From Anaerolineales bacterium (GTDB lineage: Bacteria > Chloroflexota > Anaerolineae > Anaerolineales > UBA6668): a stretch of 34,595 bases of DNA. Under the pieces are notes generated by a model. The model was not told the DNA's origin and made no database searches. It saw nothing but the letters and a program-made list of their open reading frames with translations. The position numbers and the translations under genes were made by a program. Location: assembly GCA_020630175.1 (NCBI GenBank), contig JAHDBW010000020.1:1-34595 (forward strand), written 5' to 3'. Shown in pieces: positions 30,043 to 34,595 of the stretch (positions are counted from its first letter, which is position 1; the number at the start of each line of letters is the position of its first letter).

Positions 30043-33018
30043 ATGACAGAAAATAACGCGGAAACGCGTATCCAAGCCCTCGAAACAGAACGTCTGGGCC
30101 TGATGGAACAGGTTCAAGAATTGAAGCTTAGCTTGCTACAAACGCGCAACACGTCAGAGCGCCGTTTGCAGGAAGCTGAAATCTTGTTAAATGGGTTTCG
30201 GGCGCTTAACAGCATTCACTTTAAAGAAGAACTTTTTAATCGACTGATTGAGATGCTGGGCAGCATGTTTGAATATGACCAAGCCTTTGTCTTGATCCGC
30301 GAAGGCGATGATGATTTTCATGTGGTTTCAAGCAGTCTTCCAGACTTGATTGACCAAACGTGGCCGGTTGGTAATTTCTTTCTCTCCCTAATTGAGAAAG
30401 GCCAACCACGGGCTGTGTTTGATGTATCGATGATTGACGAATGGAAACCCGCGCTTGTAAATGGGCTGGACACCGTGAGTGGCCTACATATTCCTTTCCA
30501 AGCGAACGATACCGCTGGCATTTTGGTCGCGACGCATAAAGATCGTGGCTTTTTTACCCAAGACAACATCAGTTTGGCAGAACGATTTATTCCAATTGCA
30601 GCCCAAACGCTATACAACGCAGAATTGAATCAGCAGCTGGTTCAGGAGCGTGACAATCTTGAAGACCGCGTAGAGCGCCGCACGCGTGAAGTGTATCGGT
30701 CTGAAACGCGTAACCGCAGCGTGATTGATACAGCCCTAGATGCCGTTGTGCTTGCCAGTGAAGATGGCCGCGTAACTGGTTGGAATATTCAAGCTGAAAC
30801 CACGTTTGGCTGGACGCATGAAGAGGCGGTTGGTCAACCTTTAGAAGAACTAATTATCCCCGCCCAGCATCGGGATGCGCACAAGCAAGGCTGGACGCGC
30901 TATCTGAAATCAGGCGAAGCACGTATTTTAGGCCGCCGCGTAGAGATTACCGGCATGCACAAAGACGGCACAGAATTGCCAGTTGAATTGGCAATCTCGC
31001 CAGTAATGCTAGATGATCGGATTGAGTTTAGTGCGTTTATCCGTGATATTACGGAGCGTAAACAAGCCGAAAAACGGCTAACCCAAGCAAAAGAAGACGC
31101 AATTGCGGCGGACAAGGCCAAGTCAGAATTTTTGGCAAACATGAGCCATGAAATTCGCACGCCAATGAATGCCGTAATCGGCATGGCGGGGCTGTTGCTT
31201 GATACCGAGCTCAGTACAGAACAACGCAACTTTGTTTCGACAATTCGCTCTAGTGGCGATGCGTTGCTGACGATTATTAATGACATTTTAGATTTCTCTA
31301 AAATTGAAGCGGGCAAGCTTGAATTAGAGAAACAGCCTTTTGATTTACGCCAATGTGTAGAAGAGGCGCTAGACCTGTTCTCTACCCAAGCTGGCAAAAA
31401 ACGGATTGATCTGGCCTATCAAATTGACCCGTCAACACCGCCGGTGGTCATGGGTGACATTACGCGGGTGCGCCAAATTGTGGTCAACCTTGTGAGTAAT
31501 GCCCTCAAATTCACCAAAGCGGGTGAGATTGTGGTCTCTGTTGATGGGCAAGAGTTTGAGAATAAAGGCACCCGTTTACACTTTGCTGTGCGCGATACGG
31601 GGATTGGCATTCCAGCTGATAAACAAGCGCGGCTGTTCCAATCCTTTAGCCAGGTTGACACGTCAACAACGCGCAAGCATGGCGGTACTGGGCTAGGACT
31701 GGCGATTTGTAAGCAGCTTTGCGCCCTGATGGGCGGCGAAATTTGGATTGAAAGTGAGCTCGATAAAGGCTCTACCTTCCACTTTACGATTTGGGCAGAT
31801 GCCTATGATGATCAACGCTATGCCTATCTAGAGACGCCTCAGCCGCAACTCTTTGGTCAGCAGGTGCTTGTTGTAGATGATAACAACACCAATCGCGTGA
31901 TTCTCAATCGGCAGCTCACCAAGTGGGGCATGGTGCCAACAGCAGTGGATTCGGCTGCCGAGGCGCTCAAACTGCTCAATAAACAGCAACAGTTCAGCGT
32001 AGCAGTGTTAGATGTGCACATGCCTGATATTGATGGCACGCAGCTAGCCCGTGAAATCAACCTGCTGTACCCGAACTTGGCGATTATTTTCCTAAGTTCT
32101 TCGGGTGAATCAACTGTCAATATCAATGGGATTCAGACCGCCGCATTTTTGCAAAAACCGCTGAAGCCGCTGCAACTGTTCAATGTGTTGGTGCGGCAAA
32201 GCTTCAAAATACAAGACAATAAGCCTACTGACCCAAGCCCCGTTAGCCAGAGTGGTGATTTCAAGCATAAACTGGCAGAGAAGCATCCGCTCCGCATTCT
32301 GATTGCAGAAGATAACTCTGTCAATCAGCGGGTTGCTTTACAACTGCTAAAACGGCTTGGCTATCGGGCCGATGTTGTGGCAAATGGACTGGAGGCCGTT
32401 GAAGCCGTAGAGCGCCAAGTGTACGATGTGGTGCTAATGGATGTGCAGATGCCAGAAATGGACGGCGTTGAAGCGTCTCAGCTTATCAAGGCTCGCACAA
32501 ATCCTGAGCGTTGCCCGCGCATTATCGCCGTGACCGCGCACGCCATTCAAGGCGACCGTGAAAAATATCTAGCGGCTGGCATGGATGACTACATTAGTAA
32601 GCCGATCCGTGTCAAAGAGTTGACGCGGGCGCTAGAAGACACGCCGCGTGCTGGCACCGGCTTAGTAGAATTACGCGAATCGCAAGTCTTTGATGTAGGC
32701 ATTCTAGAAATGCAGTTTGGTGAAGATGCGCAAGTGATGCTCGGCGAGCTAATCCCGATCTTTCTTGAAGACGCCGAATTGCAGTTTGAACAATTACAAC
32801 AAGCCGAGATGCGTCAAGACTCTGATGCACTTTGGAAAGCCGCGCACGCCATGCGGAGTTCCGCCACGAGCGTTGGCGCAATCCGGTTGGCTGAAGCGTC
32901 TAAACAAGTTGAGCTCACTGCCAGAAAAGAAGGCATTGATCTGGTGGCACCACAATTACAAACGCTTTTCCGTGAGTTAGATGTGGTGATGATAGAGGCC
33001 CGGAAGCGCCTAAAATAG
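30043..33018 (+). CDS. Hybrid sensor histidine kinase (GAF-PAS-HisKA-HATPase-REC-REC-HPt)
   Basis: 991 residues, cytoplasmic, no membrane helix. An N-terminal coiled coil (about 5-50) is followed by a GAF-like domain (about 55-200), a helical linker and a PAS domain with PAC motif (about 225-345; ISPVMLDDRIEFSAFIRDITERK). Phospho-acceptor His369 lies in NMSHEIRTPMNAVIG. The ATPase has N-box VNLVSNALKF, G1 DTGIGIP and G2 GGTGLGLAI. Receiver 1 has Asp657 (LDVHMPDIDG) with KPL. Receiver 2 has Asp800 (LMDVQMPEMDG) with TAH and KPI. The C-terminal HPt has His935 (AAHAMRSSATSVGA). A full four-step phosphorelay is possible within one chain, and the HPt could pass the signal to an external regulator such as the one at 27100-27807. 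It is downstream of, and probably co-transcribed with, the FIST gene. Confidence 0.97.
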   Translation: MTENNAETRIQALETERLGLMEQVQELKLSLLQTRNTSERRLQEAEILLNGFRALNSIHFKEELFNRLIEMLGSMFEYDQAFVLIREGDDDFHVVSSSLPDLIDQTWPVGNFFLSLIEKGQPRAVFDVSMIDEWKPALVNGLDTVSGLHIPFQANDTAGILVATHKDRGFFTQDNISLAERFIPIAAQTLYNAELNQQLVQERDNLEDRVERRTREVYRSETRNRSVIDTALDAVVLASEDGRVTGWNIQAETTFGWTHEEAVGQPLEELIIPAQHRDAHKQGWTRYLKSGEARILGRRVEITGMHKDGTELPVELAISPVMLDDRIEFSAFIRDITERKQAEKRLTQAKEDAIAADKAKSEFLANMSHEIRTPMNAVIGMAGLLLDTELSTEQRNFVSTIRSSGDALLTIINDILDFSKIEAGKLELEKQPFDLRQCVEEALDLFSTQAGKKRIDLAYQIDPSTPPVVMGDITRVRQIVVNLVSNALKFTKAGEIVVSVDGQEFENKGTRLHFAVRDTGIGIPADKQARLFQSFSQVDTSTTRKHGGTGLGLAICKQLCALMGGEIWIESELDKGSTFHFTIWADAYDDQRYAYLETPQPQLFGQQVLVVDDNNTNRVILNRQLTKWGMVPTAVDSAAEALKLLNKQQQFSVAVLDVHMPDIDGTQLAREINLLYPNLAIIFLSSSGESTVNINGIQTAAFLQKPLKPLQLFNVLVRQSFKIQDNKPTDPSPVSQSGDFKHKLAEKHPLRILIAEDNSVNQRVALQLLKRLGYRADVVANGLEAVEAVERQVYDVVLMDVQMPEMDGVEASQLIKARTNPERCPRIIAVTAHAIQGDREKYLAAGMDDYISKPIRVKELTRALEDTPRAGTGLVELRESQVFDVGILEMQFGEDAQVMLGELIPIFLEDAELQFEQLQQAEMRQDSDALWKAAHAMRSSATSVGAIRLAEASKQVELTARKEGIDLVAPQLQTLFRELDVVMIEARKRLK

Positions 33019-33043
33019 CAGTTTCAGACTAAAAACAACAAAG

Positions 33044-33070
33044 CAGGCATCGTTTACGGTGCCTGTTTTT
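33044..33070 (+). terminator. Terminator after the FIST/hybrid kinase operon
   Basis: CAGGCATCG pairs with CGGTGCCTG (one G-U pair) around a TTTA loop (33044-33065). TTTTT follows. Confidence 0.88.
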
Positions 33071-33201
33071 GATTAATAACAGTGGCACAGATGACGTGCA
33101 ACTGTTCATCAATCGCGGATTGCGGTTAACAGTTATTCTGTTTTCAAGCGGCATGCAAGAGAATATAACAACGCAATCAGACAGCGGAAAGGACATTTCA
33201 A

Positions 33202-34512
33202 ATGAACATTATTGAATTTATTCACACGCTCAAATGGGAAGATATTCCAGCGGCTGTTCAACAGCAGGCGCGGCGAGCCTTTATGGACACCCTCGGCGTA
33301 ACAATTACTGGCCAGCAGACTGACTTAGCCAAAATTATGTATAACTTTGCCGCGCTCAATTTTGGCGGGACTGGTACAAAATTGATTGGTGATGGTCGGG
33401 CTGTGTCTTGGCCTGGGGCGGTGTTGGCACATGGCATGGCCTGTGATTCTGTTGATATGCATGACGGTTATCAACTCACGAAGGGACACCCCGGCGCGGC
33501 AGTGGTGCCTACTGCACTGGCTGCGGCGACCGATGCGAATGGAAAGTCGATTAGCGGAAAAGAAATGCTGACGACAGTTGTGATTGGTTATGAAGTTGCC
33601 ATTCGGGCCGGCATCGCCCTGCATGATACGGCCTGTGACTATCACACCTCTGGGGCGTGGAATGCGCTCGGATCAGCGGCAATGGTTGCCCGTCGTCTTG
33701 GCCTGAACGCCGCGCAAACTCGCCACGCGCTCGGAATTGCGGAATATCACGGCCCGCGTTCACAAATGATGCGCTGTATTGATCACCCAACAATGGTCAA
33801 AGACGGCTCGGGTTGGGGCGCGATGGCCGGGGTGAGTGCTGGCTTGCTGGCGGCAAGTGGCTTTACCGGTGCCCCCGCAATTACCGCAGAAGCAGAAGAT
33901 GTGGCGCACCTCTGGACTGACTTAGGTGAAAACTGGCGCTTGGCCGGACTATATTACAAACAGTTTGCCGTGTGCTATTGGGCACAACCGGCTGTGCGCG
34001 CCGCCTTGGAACTCAAAGCTGCCAACAACATTGACAATGCAGACATCACGCGCATTCAAGTGGCAACCTTCCACGAAGCTACGCGGTTAGATCATGCCGC
34101 GCCAGAAACCACTGAAATTGCGCAATACAGCTTGCCCTATCCGGTGGGTGCTGCGTTAGTTGGTGGTGGCATTAGTTACCCACAATTGAATGGGGCTGCG
34201 CTTTCAAACCCAGAAATATTGGGGTTAGCTGCGTTAGTTGAAATGGAAGAAGATGCGCACTGTAACGAAATTTTCCCAAGTGCGCGTTTGGCAAAAGTTA
34301 CCATCACCACAAAAGATGGCGCAACGTACACCTCAGACTATACGGGATGCCCATGGACAGAAATCAATCCGCCAACCGATCAGGAACTGCTCGATAAGTT
34401 CGCGCATATTGTGGGGCAAGTGCGTAATGAAATGGACACGAAGCACCTGCAAACGCTAGCATTCGGGCTGGACAAATTGTCAGACGCTGCCGCGCTTTTA
34501 GCGTTGCTTTAA
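33202..34512 (+). CDS. MmgE/PrpD family protein (2-methylcitrate dehydratase-like)
   Basis: 436 residues, complete and cytoplasmic. Family landmarks are AFMDTLGVTITG near the N-terminus, AVLAHGMACDSVDMHDGYQLTKGHPGAAVVPTALA, the DYHTSGAWNALGSAAMVARRLGL helix (the place of the HPTxxxGxxGAAAAAARLLGL signature), MVKDGSGWGAMAGVSAGLLA and the C-terminal small domain from about residue 265. PrpD dehydrates 2-methylcitrate, but the wider family includes aconitate decarboxylase and others. No prpB or prpC neighbour is present, so the substrate is left open. The ATG follows GGAAAGGAC. It sits alone after the kinase terminator. Confidence 0.92.
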   Translation: MNIIEFIHTLKWEDIPAAVQQQARRAFMDTLGVTITGQQTDLAKIMYNFAALNFGGTGTKLIGDGRAVSWPGAVLAHGMACDSVDMHDGYQLTKGHPGAAVVPTALAAATDANGKSISGKEMLTTVVIGYEVAIRAGIALHDTACDYHTSGAWNALGSAAMVARRLGLNAAQTRHALGIAEYHGPRSQMMRCIDHPTMVKDGSGWGAMAGVSAGLLAASGFTGAPAITAEAEDVAHLWTDLGENWRLAGLYYKQFAVCYWAQPAVRAALELKAANNIDNADITRIQVATFHEATRLDHAAPETTEIAQYSLPYPVGAALVGGGISYPQLNGAALSNPEILGLAALVEMEEDAHCNEIFPSARLAKVTITTKDGATYTSDYTGCPWTEINPPTDQELLDKFAHIVGQVRNEMDTKHLQTLAFGLDKLSDAAALLALL

Positions 34513-34566
34513 GAGCTTTGGTGCGATAAAGAAAGCCGAGTCGGCTCTTCTCATCCCATTTCAAGA

Positions 34567-34583
34567 GAGACCACCCTGGTCTC
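34567..34583. other. Short perfect hairpin at the window end
   Basis: GAGACCA, loop CCC, TGGTCTC. No U-tract is visible on either side within the window, so it is recorded as a hairpin, not a terminator. Confidence 0.4.
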
Positions 34584-34595
34584 GGTGAAGTCAAC

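Noticed and set aside
33202-34512. Specific call as prpD in a 2-methylcitrate operon
   Set aside because: No prpB, prpC or acyl-CoA genes are adjacent, and the family covers several reactions.

Overview
The window looks like a chromosomal piece of a Chloroflexota bacterium, probably of the Anaerolineae/Caldilineae type. This is inferred from family content. The markers are a MutL-like ASKHA protein next to a DUF6754-type membrane protein and a PDWL-repeat protein, many exported proteins with PTATAT-type linkers, sortase-like C-termini, and a Gram-positive-type GAAC-N4-GTTC box in front of recA. Nothing resembles a plasmid, phage or insertion sequence.

Layout. 1-52: partial tRNA-Leu(UAA), minus strand. 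80-1780 (minus): a helicase-associated-type protein of unknown role. 1887-11031 (plus): a promoter and a tightly packed operon. It holds a small ORF, a DUF6754-like membrane protein, a six-TM protein, a 1386-residue protein with about 25 PDWL-type motifs, a second polytopic protein, a MutL-family ASKHA protein and a companion protein with an SH3/KOW-like tail. No mutase subunit is present, so this looks like an undescribed membrane module built around an actin-like ATPase fold. 11277-12056: a surface or membrane-tethered protein with its own terminator. 12275-13387: recA, with a consensus promoter, an SOS box and a convergent terminator.

13491-23867 (minus) is accessory. A nitroreductase with the substrate-binding Glu/Tyr/Lys triad of iodotyrosine deiodinase lies downstream of a flavin reductase. 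Just upstream is an exported, wall-anchored animal-type heme peroxidase, the superfamily of thyroid peroxidase. A YHYH-domain lipoprotein and another lipoprotein follow, then a three-gene set of GT-C-like membrane protein, Ig-like lipoprotein and membrane-tethered GH5-like glycosidase, transcribed from 26994 down to 20848. Two intergenic copies of one repeat follow the stop codons of the flavin reductase and YHYH genes.

27100-33018 is a signalling locus. An orphan OmpR-type response regulator (minus) diverges from a degenerate STAS protein. Then come a FIST sensor protein and a large GAF-PAS-HisKA-REC-REC-HPt hybrid kinase (plus). The regions around it contain direct and inverted repeats that look like operators. 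The window ends with a complete MmgE/PrpD family gene.

Most interesting: (1) the MutL/DUF6754/PDWL module, and (2) the pairing of a thyroid-peroxidase-like enzyme with an iodotyrosine-deiodinase-like enzyme and a flavin reductase, which suggests halogenated-tyrosine chemistry in a bacterium. All functional statements come from reading the sequence and remembered family features; no database search was run.
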